A program made the position numbers and the translations under genes. The notes below the pieces were generated by a model. That model was not told the origin of the DNA and ran no database searches. It worked only from the letters and a program-made list of their open reading frames with translations. From JAZDFC01 sp043808235 (GTDB taxonomy: Bacteria; Bacteroidota; Ignavibacteria; Ignavibacteriales; Melioribacteraceae), in contig JAZDFC010000110.1 of assembly GCA_043808235.1 (NCBI GenBank), positions 1 to 64,000 on the forward strand: a stretch of DNA of 64,000 bases. The letters run 5' to 3'. Shown one piece after another: positions 46,119 to 55,364 of this stretch; within the stretch, counting starts at the first letter, position 1; each line of letters opens with the position of its first letter.

Positions 46119-46649
46119 CTAAAACATTTTGAGAGAATTTAGCAAATTTCTATAAGAAAAATCAGAATTATTTTCGCTTTTAGGAACCTGGAAATTATAA
46201 TATCTGTCCGAATCCGGCTTTTCGAAGCCAATTTTGTATTTTGATTCAACCATCAAGACCACTGCATCATAAAATACTTCGTCTTCCAGATTTAAATCGA
46301 TTAGTACATCACACGTTCTGTTTTTTAATCTTTGCTGCAATCCCTTGCCCGGCATATTTAATTTTGTTATGTCATCAAGACTGAAATCAATAATGTTAAG
46401 CCCGGATTTATGCGGGATAAAATTAAACTTGACATCCGGAATAAACACGCTGATATTCTTTTTGTGATGAATAAAATACTCCAACACCGAAAGTCCGTTC
46501 TTAAAATCCTGCTCATTCTTGGGCATTATTATCAAATAATCTAATGAACGGCTTATAAATTTGTTATACGGTTGGGACGCCCGTTCTATCGATTTTACTT
46601 TATGATGGAGAAGCAGTTTAGCTATTTTTTGTTTCAGTAAATCGAACAT
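46119..46649 (-). CDS. Hypothetical protein, DUF6913/GT9-N-terminus-like
   Basis: This 176-residue protein starts in the stop region of ligA with one shared base. It has an alternating beta-alpha pattern: SLDYLIIMPKNEQDFKNGLSVLEYF, ISVFIPDV, RTCDVLIDLNLEDEVFYDAVVLM and ESKYKIGFEKPD. This recalls a half-sized GT-B Rossmann domain and the small Bacteroidota DUF6913 proteins, but no catalytic residue is evident. There is no signal peptide or membrane helix. Function unknown; overlap with ligA implies translational coupling. Confidence 0.7.
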   Translation of the reverse strand: MFDLLKQKIAKLLLHHKVKSIERASQPYNKFISRSLDYLIIMPKNEQDFKNGLSVLEYFIHHKKNISVFIPDVKFNFIPHKSGLNIIDFSLDDITKLNMPGKGLQQRLKNRTCDVLIDLNLEDEVFYDAVVLMVESKYKIGFEKPDSDRYYNFQVPKSENNSDFSYRNLLNSLKMF

Positions 46650-48673
46650 TATTCCGCCACTGACTTAATCAAATTAATAAAGTCTTCTTCTTGTAAAATT
46701 GCAACACCAAGTTTTTGAGCTTTAGCAAATTTTGATCCCGGATTATCGCCAACCACAAGATAGTTAGTTTTTGCACTAATGCTTGAAGATGCTTTACCGC
46801 CAAGTTGAATAATTTTTTCTTGCGCTTCCTCCCTCGTCATCGAGGTTAAAGTTCCGGTTAACACAAAAGATTTTCCATCTAATACATTCGACGTCTGCAG
46901 AATGGATTTAGACTCAAATTTTATCCCAGCTGCTTTTAGCCGGTTAATTATTTTTAGATTTTTCGCATCAGAGAAGAATTTTTGAATGCTTTCGCTTATC
47001 CTCGGTCCGATATCTTCTACTTCTTCTATTTCTTCGCGGGATGCTGATATAATTTTATCGAGCGATAAAAAATGTTTGGCTAACTTTTGCGCCGCGCCGG
47101 AACCAATAAATCGAACTCCAATAGCGAATATACTTTTTTCGAATGGTCGTTCTTTACTCTTTTCAATTGCGCTTAATAGATTATCAACACTTTTTTCACC
47201 GAGTCTTTCGATGGAAATCAATTCACTTCTTTTATCCTTCAGATCATAAATATCAGCGTATGAATTTAGAAATCCTTTTTCAACAAACAAATCAATCAGA
47301 GCCTCGCCGAGTCCTTCAATATCCATTGCGCCTCTCGCAGCAAAATGAGCTATCCGCCCTTTTACTTGCGCCGGGCAAAAATTATTCTCGCAATAAATTG
47401 CCACTTCACCCTCTGGTCTTTTCAAACTCGAACCGCACACAGGACATTTCTCAGGCAGCTGAACGGGAGTGTATTCAATCACCCGGTCCTCCTCAAATGC
47501 CGATACAACTTTTGGAATTACATCCCCGCCCTTTTCAATAATTACGGTATCGCCAACTTGTATTTTCCGATTATTTATTTCATCAATATTATGGAGAGTA
47601 GCCCGGCTGATAGTTGAACCGGCAAGAAAAACCGGTTCGAGAACCGCAACTGGAGTAAGCGTACCTGTTCTGCCAACCTGCCAAATAATATCTAATAATT
47701 TCGTTTTTGTTTGTTTTGCTTTGAACTTGAATGCAACAGCCCATCTCGGTGATTTAGCGATACTTCCCAAAATTTGCTGCTGTCTTAATGAGTTCACTTT
47801 GATCACAGCTCCATCAATTTCATACGGAAGTTGGTCTCTCTTTTCCTCCCACTCACGGCAATAGTCAATGACCGCATTTATATCATCACAAAGTTTATAA
47901 TTGGGGTTTACTTTAAAACCGGTTTCCTCAAGTAGTTTCAAATTTTCGAATTGAGATGAAAGATTTTTTTTGTCCGTCATTAGAAAATAAACAAAAATAT
48001 TCAGCGGTCTGGCTGCAACTTCCTTTGGGTCCTGCAGTTTAAGCGTTCCGGCAGTCGAGTTACGGGGATTAGCAAATGTTTTTTCGTTATTTAATTCCCT
48101 TTGTTTATTCAACTCAGCGAAGGCATTTATTTCCATGTAAACTTCACCGCGCACTTCGAATTCAGCACCAAGCAAATCATTCTTTTTATTTTTAATGACA
48201 AGCGGCACTGTTTTCAGAGTGCGTATATTTGTGGTGATTTCCTCGCCGGTGGTTCCGTCACCTCTTGTGGCGGCGGAATGTAACTTGCCGTTTCGATAAA
48301 CCATGCTTACTGAAACTCCATCGATTTTTAACTCGACAGTATATTGGACAGTTTCATTTGCGGGCAAACCTTCGTGGACTTTCCGATCGAAATCGAGCAA
48401 CTCTTCCTCGCTGTACGTATTAGCGAGACTAAGCATTGGAACTTTGTGCTGAATTGGTTTGAATATCTTAGTAAGATCGGAACTAACTCGTTGCGTTGGC
48501 GAATCGGGAGTAATTAAATGTGGATATTCTTTTTCCAATTCTTCGAGCTTTTTTAAAAGCCGATCGAATTCCTCATCGCTAATTTTTGGCTGTGTAAGTA
48601 TATAATAATTATACTCATGCTCGCGAATTTCCAGCCGGAGTTTTTCTATTTTCTTTTCAATTTCCTGTTGCAT
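46649..48673 (-). CDS. ligA: NAD-dependent DNA ligase
   Basis: A 674-residue LigA that seals nicks in replication and repair. It has the Ia domain, the adenylation domain with Lys116 in ELKIDGVS, the OB fold, a four-cysteine zinc finger (CPVCGSSLKRPEG..CENNFCPAQ), helix-hairpin-helix repeats and a C-terminal BRCT domain (SFVLTGTLTSMTREEAQ). Length and order are normal. It overlaps the RodZ-like gene by 17 bp at its start, so the two are coupled. Confidence 0.97.
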   Translation of the reverse strand: MQQEIEKKIEKLRLEIREHEYNYYILTQPKISDEEFDRLLKKLEELEKEYPHLITPDSPTQRVSSDLTKIFKPIQHKVPMLSLANTYSEEELLDFDRKVHEGLPANETVQYTVELKIDGVSVSMVYRNGKLHSAATRGDGTTGEEITTNIRTLKTVPLVIKNKKNDLLGAEFEVRGEVYMEINAFAELNKQRELNNEKTFANPRNSTAGTLKLQDPKEVAARPLNIFVYFLMTDKKNLSSQFENLKLLEETGFKVNPNYKLCDDINAVIDYCREWEEKRDQLPYEIDGAVIKVNSLRQQQILGSIAKSPRWAVAFKFKAKQTKTKLLDIIWQVGRTGTLTPVAVLEPVFLAGSTISRATLHNIDEINNRKIQVGDTVIIEKGGDVIPKVVSAFEEDRVIEYTPVQLPEKCPVCGSSLKRPEGEVAIYCENNFCPAQVKGRIAHFAARGAMDIEGLGEALIDLFVEKGFLNSYADIYDLKDKRSELISIERLGEKSVDNLLSAIEKSKERPFEKSIFAIGVRFIGSGAAQKLAKHFLSLDKIISASREEIEEVEDIGPRISESIQKFFSDAKNLKIINRLKAAGIKFESKSILQTSNVLDGKSFVLTGTLTSMTREEAQEKIIQLGGKASSSISAKTNYLVVGDNPGSKFAKAQKLGVAILQEEDFINLIKSVAE

Positions 48674-49517
48674 TCGGGGGTACTGTTTTAGGAGAACTGA
48701 TCGGTTTAACAGATTTTACACCATCCTTATCTATTTCAAGCGTTCGAACAGAACCACTCACAGCATCGAATTTTAGAGGCACTTCATTCAGAAATAATTG
48801 TGCACCGGCAGCATTACCAAGAACAACATAAAATTTATTCGTAGCTGCATATATTCTGGTAATGTTTGGTTCGCTCATAAAATCCGTTTGCGTTGAATCA
48901 TCTATTTTAACTTTTATCCAAATCTTAGTAGTTGTAATTATTTTTAAGTAAAGACTGTCAGATGAAAGCTTTTGGATGGTCGGCGTTTCTTCTTTTTTAA
49001 CCTCAAACCGTTCTTTGTTTTCTTGTAGGATTTCATCATACGGAGTTTCTTTTACTATTTCCCTCGACGAGTTATTAAAAAACACCATATATACAAATAC
49101 CGAAAGAATTATAATTACCCCGCTTGATATAGCGTAAACAAAATTTTTATTCATAACAACTTTTGAAGCAACCTCTTTCGGTTCCGCATGCAAAGCATCA
49201 AATTGGATGGCAGGCTTTGGTTTAATTTGTTCCTGTTCAACAGGCTGGCTAACAATATCCTCTTGTGTTTTCCCGGATTTAGCAAGATCATATTTTTTCA
49301 TCGTGTCGTCTGCTTTAAGCCCAATCGTTTCAGAGTACTCTTTAATAAAAGCGCGCATATAAAGTTCGGGCATAATATCAAAATTTGCTTTCTCAATTGA
49401 TTCGAGAAATTTTATTTCAATTCTGGTTTTTTGATGTATCTGTTGAAGAGAAAGTCCCTCTTTCTTCCGTTTAGCGGCTAACTCGTTTGCAAATATTGTT
49501 AGTAATTCACTTGCCAT
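48657..49517 (-). CDS. RodZ-like helix-turn-helix membrane protein
   Basis: A 286-residue bitopic protein. An N-terminal Cro-type helix-turn-helix (about 7-75: AAKRKKEGLSLQQIHQKTRIEIKFLESIE) is followed by an acidic linker, one transmembrane helix (about 127-146: FVYAISSGVIIILSVFVYMVFF), and a periplasmic beta-rich domain like DUF4115 (LYLKIITTTKIWIKVKIDD). This is the RodZ layout, a link between MreB and the wall machinery in rod-shaped cells, though mreB is not in the window. It overlaps ligA by 17 bp. Confidence 0.85.
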   Translation of the reverse strand: MASELLTIFANELAAKRKKEGLSLQQIHQKTRIEIKFLESIEKANFDIMPELYMRAFIKEYSETIGLKADDTMKKYDLAKSGKTQEDIVSQPVEQEQIKPKPAIQFDALHAEPKEVASKVVMNKNFVYAISSGVIIILSVFVYMVFFNNSSREIVKETPYDEILQENKERFEVKKEETPTIQKLSSDSLYLKIITTTKIWIKVKIDDSTQTDFMSEPNITRIYAATNKFYVVLGNAAGAQLFLNEVPLKFDAVSGSVRTLEIDKDGVKSVKPISSPKTVPPNATGN

Positions 49518-49535
49518 TTATATACTCATAAAAAT

Positions 49536-50903
49536 TTACTCAACACGCAATATTTTAGTTGCGAATGCACCGTCAATACCGTGCAAACTTGGAAATGTTT
49601 GAATACAACCTGATGAATCGAGAAGATTTTCATCAAGTTGGCCTTCGGCAGTTACTAATTTAAAATTCGGATTATTTCCTAAAAATTTCTGAATCACTTC
49701 TGTATTTTCTTCCGGTTCAATTGTACATGTGCTGTAAACAGCTATTCCATCTTTCTTTAATAGATGAGCGCCTTTATTCAAATATTCATATTGAAGAACC
49801 GCAAGTTTACGGATATCAAGTAAATCTTTTCTCCATTTGATATCCGGTTTTTTCGTCAACGTGCCAAGCCCGGAACACGGCGCATCAATCAAAACTCTGT
49901 CAAATCCCTTTTCATCTTCAAATTCGAGTGCATCCACATTTACTGTGGTTACATTTTTTACACCCAGCCGATCTAAATTTTTCGATAAAATGCTTATCCT
50001 GCTTTCATATTTATCAACAGCAATTATTTCACCTTCGTTATTCATTGACTCAGCTATAAATGCCGTTTTACCGCCGGGCGCTGAGAATAAATCAAGAACA
50101 CGCATTCCAGGTTGCGCATCGAGCAAATGACAAGCAAAACCTGTACTTTCATCTTGCACCGTAAAGTAACCTTTCGAAAAGTAATTCCAATCGGTAATGT
50201 TAGTAAGCTTGTTTAATTTTATAAACTCATTAAGGTATTTCCCGGGTGTGTATGCAAGACTAACACTATCAAGTAAAGACTTTAATTCATTGATATTAGT
50301 TATTAACTTATTAACCCGCAATGTGAGCGTTGGTTTAAGATTGTTTGCTTTCAACAACTCTTCCGTAAACTCCCTACCGTATCTATTCAGCCATCTCTTC
50401 ACCATCCACGACGGATGCGAATAGTATGCGCTGAAATAGCCAACTAAATCTTCTTCCGAGTCAGGATAACGAATTCCATCCTTGCTGCGAATAATATTTC
50501 TTAAAACTGCATTTGTAAGATCAGCTGATTTTTGTCCCTGTAGTCTGCCAACAAAATCGACAGCTTCATTAACGGCGGCATAATCTGGAATTTTATCAAG
50601 GAATAAAATCTGGTATAGTGCGACGCGCATTGAATTTTTTACATTCGGAATACATTTCGAAAATTGTCCTTTATAAAATCCATTTAATATCCAATCGATC
50701 CTGCCAAGCCAGCGAATAACGCCGTGGACAATTTCAAAAAGCAATGCTTTATCAACTCCGGATAGTTCGGAATTTTTTATTTCTATTTCGAGAAGTTTAT
50801 CAAGATAAGCATCTGTTCTATCGATACGGTTTAAAATTTTTATTGCTAATCCGCGTACTCCATCATATAACGATGTTCCCGCGGTTTGAGTTGTTTCTTC
50901 CAT
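49536..50903 (-). CDS. rsmB: 16S rRNA (cytosine-5) methyltransferase
   Basis: A 455-residue enzyme with an N-terminal NusB-like RNA-binding domain (about 1-150) and a C-terminal SAM-dependent RNA methyltransferase domain. The SAM loop is VLDLFSAPGGKT, and the two catalytic cysteines lie in DAPCSGLGTL (about Cys341) and STCTIEPEEN (about Cys394). By homology it methylates C967 of 16S rRNA. It lies 18 bp before the RodZ-like gene in the same direction. Confidence 0.94.
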   Translation of the reverse strand: MEETTQTAGTSLYDGVRGLAIKILNRIDRTDAYLDKLLEIEIKNSELSGVDKALLFEIVHGVIRWLGRIDWILNGFYKGQFSKCIPNVKNSMRVALYQILFLDKIPDYAAVNEAVDFVGRLQGQKSADLTNAVLRNIIRSKDGIRYPDSEEDLVGYFSAYYSHPSWMVKRWLNRYGREFTEELLKANNLKPTLTLRVNKLITNINELKSLLDSVSLAYTPGKYLNEFIKLNKLTNITDWNYFSKGYFTVQDESTGFACHLLDAQPGMRVLDLFSAPGGKTAFIAESMNNEGEIIAVDKYESRISILSKNLDRLGVKNVTTVNVDALEFEDEKGFDRVLIDAPCSGLGTLTKKPDIKWRKDLLDIRKLAVLQYEYLNKGAHLLKKDGIAVYSTCTIEPEENTEVIQKFLGNNPNFKLVTAEGQLDENLLDSSGCIQTFPSLHGIDGAFATKILRVE

Positions 50904-51022
50904 AGTCTATAGTTCGTCTGAAAATTCTTTGTTAAAAGATTAATTAAAGATAAGAAAATTATTCGAATTTATTGATGAGACTGACTTTTCATTTTTGTTA
51001 GGAATATAATTTTTAGCCAGTA

Positions 51023-51063
51023 TTTAAAAGTAAAAGAGCTGCATAAAAATATTACGCAGCTCT
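51023..51063 (-). terminator. Rho-independent terminator after rpmE2
   Basis: AGAGCTGC at 51035-51042 pairs with GCAGCTCT at 51056-51063 across a 13-base loop. On the minus strand the stem is followed by TTTTACTTTTAA. It ends the rpmE2 transcript. Confidence 0.8.
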
Positions 51064-51084
51064 CAATAAAATATAATTAAAAGA

Positions 51085-51345
51085 TTACTTAGTCTCTGCG
51101 TTCTTTTTTGAATAACGCTTATTAAATCTCTCAACCATACCGGCAGAGTCAACAATTTTCTGTTTACCTGTAAAGAAAGGATGAGATTGGTTGGAAATTT
51201 CCAATTTTACTAATGGATATTCTTTGCCATCTTCCCATACAATCGTATCTTTGGTTTCAACAGTTGATCGTGTTAAAAACGAATAGTCAATAGACACATC
51301 CTTAAAAACAACCGGTCTGTATTTTGGGTGAATTCCTGTTTTCAT
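51085..51345 (-). CDS. rpmE2: 50S ribosomal protein bL31, type B
   Basis: An 86-residue bL31 with KTGIHPKYRPVVFKD, SNQSHPFFTGKQK and a GMVERFNKRY end. It has no cysteines, so it is the zinc-free B type used when zinc is scarce, and here possibly the only form. The gene has its own promoter and terminator. Many Bacteroidota use only the B type, so its presence does not by itself imply zinc stress. Confidence 0.95.
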   Translation of the reverse strand: MKTGIHPKYRPVVFKDVSIDYSFLTRSTVETKDTIVWEDGKEYPLVKLEISNQSHPFFTGKQKIVDSAGMVERFNKRYSKKNAETK

Positions 51346-51371
51346 TATAAAAAACCTCTAATTTTGAACTT

Positions 51372-51402
51372 CAAAAATAATTCAAATGAGCTAAAATATC
51401 AA
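51372..51402 (-). promoter_or_regulatory. Bacteroidota-type promoter for rpmE2
   Basis: On the minus strand TTG (51402-51400) is separated by 20 bases from TATTTTTG (51379-51372), matching the TTG and TAnnTTTG consensus. The start codon is at 51345, leaving a leader of about 20 bases. Confidence 0.5.
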
Positions 51403-52122
51403 TCATTTACCAGGTAATTTCTTGGTTTTGTCTGATTTTAAAGCATTTTTAATCGAGTCCATTTTCGCCTTTAATGTATCAACAGCTGTGGAATCTTTCT
51501 TTTGCCGAACAAAAAAGCCGTTAAAATCGAAATATTGCTCATTTTCACCAACCAAAGTAGCCCCTGTCGGAGCTGCTTTTCGCTCTGCGGCTCCTTCAAT
51601 ATAATTATCAATATCTACTGCTTTTTTATCATCATACGGCGGTTCTGCTACCTTTTCCTTAAGAACTACATCGTTCGGATTTAGTACTATCCGGTATTTT
51701 TCAGTCTTTGGGGGGGACACAGGCTGATTATCACTCTTGCTATCTTTAGATTCAGCGACATTTGAAGAAACGCTTGAGGTTTCTTCAGTGTATTTTTCAA
51801 TTTCGATAGTATCGGAATTATTGCTCGAAGCATCCAATCGCAGTGAAGGTTCCGACATTAGAGGATTTTCGTTTTTAATATTCTGATTCGAGAATACAAA
51901 GAATAATACCACTGTAGAAATCACCAAAGCAGCCGGAGCTAAAATCCAACCAAAAAATTTGGATTTGTTTTTCTCTTCGTGAGTATCAAATTGCCGGTTT
52001 CGAATTTTTGTCATTAAATTATATTCGAAATTAGCAGGCGTATTTATTTGAGGAAGCTGCTTTAGTATATCAACAACGTTTTTCAATTTTTCATCTTCAA
52101 TATTGTAAAGGTTTTTGTTCAT
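51403..52122 (-). CDS. Probable anti-sigma factor, single-span membrane protein
   Basis: A 239-residue protein with a basic/helical cytoplasmic N-terminus (about 1-55), one transmembrane helix (57-78: FFGWILAPAALVISTVVLFFVF) and a polar, low-complexity extracytoplasmic domain ending in a charged tail. There is no zinc-binding HxxxCxxC motif. It begins 4 bp after the ECF sigma gene, which is the classic position for a cognate anti-sigma factor. No family is recognised, so the role is inferred from topology and position. Confidence 0.65.
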   Translation of the reverse strand: MNKNLYNIEDEKLKNVVDILKQLPQINTPANFEYNLMTKIRNRQFDTHEEKNKSKFFGWILAPAALVISTVVLFFVFSNQNIKNENPLMSEPSLRLDASSNNSDTIEIEKYTEETSSVSSNVAESKDSKSDNQPVSPPKTEKYRIVLNPNDVVLKEKVAEPPYDDKKAVDIDNYIEGAAERKAAPTGATLVGENEQYFDFNGFFVRQKKDSTAVDTLKAKMDSIKNALKSDKTKKLPGK

Positions 52123-52126
52123 AGGC

Positions 52127-52711
52127 TTACTCGTAATAAATCTTTTTTAGAAGTTTTTGTAAATGGGTTCTACCCCTGTTAATTCTCGATTTTACGGTTC
52201 CGATAGAGAGACCGGTTATTTCAGCAATCTCTTCATAAGAAAATTCCTGAACATCGCGCAGTATTACAACTTCTCTATAAACCTCTTTAACTTTTAAAAG
52301 AGCTTTTTGAATAATTTCACTTTTAATTCCGCTATCGGCAACTCTATCCGGCGCGAAGAAAGATTTGTCGGCTACTTGAATTACTTTATCTTCGTCGTCG
52401 CTATGAAGTGAGAGAATTACTCTGCGTTTTCTTCTCTTCAATTCATTTTTAGCAAGGTTGCCTGCTATTGTATATATCCATGTAGAGAACTTGGCAAAGG
52501 ATTTATAAGAATCCTTGTTCAAATAAAATTTGATCATCGTATCCTGAACAATATCCGTACTCACATCCTTGTCGCCAACAAAACGATAAACAAAATTCAT
52601 CAGCGGATCTTTGTACCTTTTAACTAGAATTTCATAAGCTTCGATTGTGTTAGTGTCCTGAAATTCTTTTATCGGATCCTCGTCCGTCAATCCTGAAAGT
52701 ATTTTATTCAA
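52127..52711 (-). CDS. ECF-type RNA polymerase sigma factor (RpoE-like)
   Basis: A 194-residue sigma-70 family protein with only regions 2 and 4. Region 2 reads YEILVKRYKDPLMNFVYRFVGDKDVSTDIVQDTMIKFY and FSTWIYTIAGNLAKNELKRRKRR. Region 4 has REVVILRDVQEFSYEEIAEITGLSIGTVKSRINRGR. Upstream on the minus strand a GAAAC (52744-52740) lies about 30 bp before the ATG at 52711, in the position for an ECF -35 box, hinting at self-regulation. It is followed by a membrane protein likely to be its anti-sigma factor. Confidence 0.93.
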   Translation of the reverse strand: MNKILSGLTDEDPIKEFQDTNTIEAYEILVKRYKDPLMNFVYRFVGDKDVSTDIVQDTMIKFYLNKDSYKSFAKFSTWIYTIAGNLAKNELKRRKRRVILSLHSDDEDKVIQVADKSFFAPDRVADSGIKSEIIQKALLKVKEVYREVVILRDVQEFSYEEIAEITGLSIGTVKSRINRGRTHLQKLLKKIYYE

Positions 52712-52790
52712 TGTTTTATACTCTCTCTATTTTTAACATGTTTCAAGAAAATACACCATATTTATGCCATAATTAAAAAAATTTTCGTAG

Positions 52791-53807
52791 CTAACTTAAC
52801 ATTTCGGAAATTAAAATCGAAGCTAAGATTTTGGGATCTGTCTGGGTTGTTTTTAACGAGTAATCTGTTCTATAAATAGCTCTTGATGAGTTTAATAAGC
52901 GATTATGATCATGAAAAAGCCTAGAATTAGAACATTTCATGTAGTAGTATTCTGATAATCCGAGTTCCCGGCTTGCCTGTCTCGCCGGAATTTTCTTTTT
53001 GTTTAGCTCAATTGATTGGGCGACAGTCGAAATAAATCTATTTAGCATAGAAACGATGTAGATTAAATCTGTGCCGGTGTCCAATAAATTATACATGATT
53101 TTTAATGATTGAGATTTGTCCCCCTTCGCGATTACATCCTGCAAATCGAATATATTATACGTTTTCATCTGCGAGGATAATTTTTCGATTACTTCTGGAG
53201 TCACCTCGTTTGAATCGTTTAGATAATCACGAAACTTTTGGATATGCATTTCGAGTAAAGACTTTTCATCACCCACAAGATCCACGAGCATCATTGCATT
53301 ATCTTGTGTGATAACTAAACTGTTTTTAGTTGCTTCCGCGACAACCCATTTGGCCAGTTCAAAGCCCTTCAATTCTTTTGCTTCGAAGATAAAATTCTTC
53401 TGCGCCAATGTAGCAAATGGTTCTTTCGAGGCATCCGGAATATCATCGCTGTTTACTATTACAAGTATTGTAAAAAGAGGAGGATTTTTGAGATAGGGTT
53501 CAAGATTTTTTTTATCTGTGATTCGTTCGAAGTTTTTTAAGATCACCAATTTTTTACCGGAACCAAACGGGAAGGCCATTGCAGAATCTAAAACCGGTGT
53601 TATTTTACTTCCTTTCTCCGCGGTGATAGTCTCAACGTCAAAGTCGGATGAAATAAAAGGCTGCACGGCTTTTTGTAAATCGTGCAGCACATTATCAATA
53701 GAAAAATGATCGGTTCCGAATAGAAAATAGACCGGTAAAAACTTGTCCTTCTTCAACGTATCTGCAATAGTAAAGATGGACGGTATGTTGGGTTTATTTT
53801 TCGCCAT
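52791..53807 (-). CDS. holA: DNA polymerase III delta subunit
   Basis: A 338-residue delta subunit of the clamp loader. The AAA-like N-terminal domain starts with PVYFLFGTDHFSIDNVLHDL, the middle has FPFGSGKKLVILKNFE, and the C-terminal collar domain closes the protein with GLSEYYYMKCSNSRLF. It opens the sliding clamp and needs no Walker motif. It precedes the sigma gene by 79 bp. The call rests on overall pattern, which is clear. Confidence 0.9.
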   Translation of the reverse strand: MAKNKPNIPSIFTIADTLKKDKFLPVYFLFGTDHFSIDNVLHDLQKAVQPFISSDFDVETITAEKGSKITPVLDSAMAFPFGSGKKLVILKNFERITDKKNLEPYLKNPPLFTILVIVNSDDIPDASKEPFATLAQKNFIFEAKELKGFELAKWVVAEATKNSLVITQDNAMMLVDLVGDEKSLLEMHIQKFRDYLNDSNEVTPEVIEKLSSQMKTYNIFDLQDVIAKGDKSQSLKIMYNLLDTGTDLIYIVSMLNRFISTVAQSIELNKKKIPARQASRELGLSEYYYMKCSNSRLFHDHNRLLNSSRAIYRTDYSLKTTQTDPKILASILISEMLS

Positions 53808-53834
53808 TTTCCCTTTAAATAAAACGGTGTTAAA

Positions 53835-54497
53835 TTATTTTATTGCTACCTTTTCTATGGTTACTTTTTCCATAATTACATCTTTAACAGGTTTGTCGTA
53901 AGGTTTGGAAGTAGCGACTTTACCAATAGCTTGAAGAACATCCAATCCTTTTGTGACTTTTCCAAATATCGTGTGCTTGCCGTCCAACCAGGGTGTTGGT
54001 ACAAGTGTAATAAAAAATTGACTTGTATTTGTATTCGGTCCGCGATTCGCCATTGAAAGAATTCCGGGATTTGAATGCTTTAAAGTTGGATTGAACTCAT
54101 CTTCAAATTCAATTCCGTAATAGCTGTCGCCGCCGGCTCCCGTTCCTGTTGGATCGCCGCCTTGAATCATAAAGTTTGCAATGACTCTATGGAAAGTCAG
54201 TCCATTATAATATCCTTTTAATGCAAGTCCGGCAAAGTTTTTTACAGTAACCGGCGCTTCTTTTGCAAATAATTCAACTTGCATTTCGCCTTTATTTGTT
54301 TGAATTGTTGCAACGAGTTTATCGTTGTCGGTTAATTTAAGTAGTTCGTCCAATTTTACCTCTATAGTATCTTTTATTTGATCTGTTGTTGATAATGTTT
54401 CCTCTTTTTGTAAATCCTCGGATTGATTGTTTGTTTTATCCTGTCCGCAGGCAATTATCAAAAGTAGAAAAGCTATTAGAAGAAAATATTTTCGCAT
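53835..54497 (-). CDS. Cyclophilin-type peptidyl-prolyl isomerase, lipoprotein
   Basis: A 220-residue protein with a lipoprotein signal (MRKYFLLIAFLLLIIAC, acylated Cys17) and a short linker (about 18-60). A cyclophilin domain (about 60-220) follows, with FHRVIANFMIQGGDPTGTGAGG, NPGILSMANRGPNTNTSQFFI and TPWLDGKHTIFGKV. All active-site landmarks (Arg, Phe, Gln, Trp) are visible. It would act on periplasmic proteins from a membrane. The gene lies between holA and uppP. Confidence 0.93.
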   Translation of the reverse strand: MRKYFLLIAFLLLIIACGQDKTNNQSEDLQKEETLSTTDQIKDTIEVKLDELLKLTDNDKLVATIQTNKGEMQVELFAKEAPVTVKNFAGLALKGYYNGLTFHRVIANFMIQGGDPTGTGAGGDSYYGIEFEDEFNPTLKHSNPGILSMANRGPNTNTSQFFITLVPTPWLDGKHTIFGKVTKGLDVLQAIGKVATSKPYDKPVKDVIMEKVTIEKVAIK

Positions 54498-54506
54498 AAA
54501 TGCTCC

Positions 54507-55358
54507 TTATGGATTAATTATTTTGATCGAAATTAGTATTAAAATTATTACTCCTATTATAACACGATAATAAACAAATACAAATGTGGAATGGTTACGT
54601 AAAAATTTAAGAAGGAATCCGATTGTGAGATAACCGCTTATTGCTGCAGCTAATGTAGCGGCTATTAGATTTACTATGCCGTCAGCATCGATGAATTTCA
54701 TCGATTCATAAAACTCCAACAATCCACTTGCCAGCACTGCAGGTATGCTCAATAGAAAAGAAAACCTCGCTGCTGTTTCTCTTTTAAATCCAAGGAATAG
54801 TCCACCGGTAATGGTTGTGCCGGAACGGGATGAACCCGGGATCAACGAAATAGCTTGTGCCACACCAACAAGGAATGCATCGAGATAAGTTATCCCAGTT
54901 AGTTCTTTCTTAAATTTTCCGACTTTTTCTGCTATTGCTAAAATTATCCCAAGCACAATTAAACTACATGCAATCACATATAAATTTTTCGTAAATGATC
55001 CTTCAATAAAATCTTTGAAACCAAGACCGACGATAACTACCGGAATGGTTCCGATAATAATGTACCAGCCTATCTTTGAATTCAACGACTGTTCTTTGAA
55101 CACTTTTCTGTGAAAAAGATTATCGGTAAAGAAATCACTTATTATCTGGATGATGTCCTTCCAAAAATACCCGACTACGGCAACCAAAGTTCCTAATTGG
55201 ATTACAGCAATAAACGCCGTCCATTGTTCCGGATTATCAGGATTAATTAAATTCATCAACTTGCCTGCAAGTGTAAGATGACCCGTGCTGCTGATAGGTA
55301 AAAATTCTGTTAAGCCCTGTATTACGCCAAGTATAATCGCTTCAAAAATACTCATCAA
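54507..55358 (-). CDS. uppP: Undecaprenyl-diphosphatase
   Basis: A 283-residue BacA/UppP membrane enzyme that recycles the undecaprenyl carrier for peptidoglycan, O-antigen and capsule. Family motifs are GLTEFLPISSTGHL at about 15-28 and SLIPGSSRSGTTITGGL with the catalytic Ser/Arg residues, plus several helices. It begins 6 bp after the outer-membrane protein gene. A second in-frame ATG at 55355 is an alternative start. It also serves the glycan cluster in the same window. Confidence 0.95.
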   Translation of the reverse strand: MMSIFEAIILGVIQGLTEFLPISSTGHLTLAGKLMNLINPDNPEQWTAFIAVIQLGTLVAVVGYFWKDIIQIISDFFTDNLFHRKVFKEQSLNSKIGWYIIIGTIPVVIVGLGFKDFIEGSFTKNLYVIACSLIVLGIILAIAEKVGKFKKELTGITYLDAFLVGVAQAISLIPGSSRSGTTITGGLFLGFKRETAARFSFLLSIPAVLASGLLEFYESMKFIDADGIVNLIAATLAAAISGYLTIGFLLKFLRNHSTFVFVYYRVIIGVIILILISIKIINP

Positions 55359-55364
55359 AACCTC

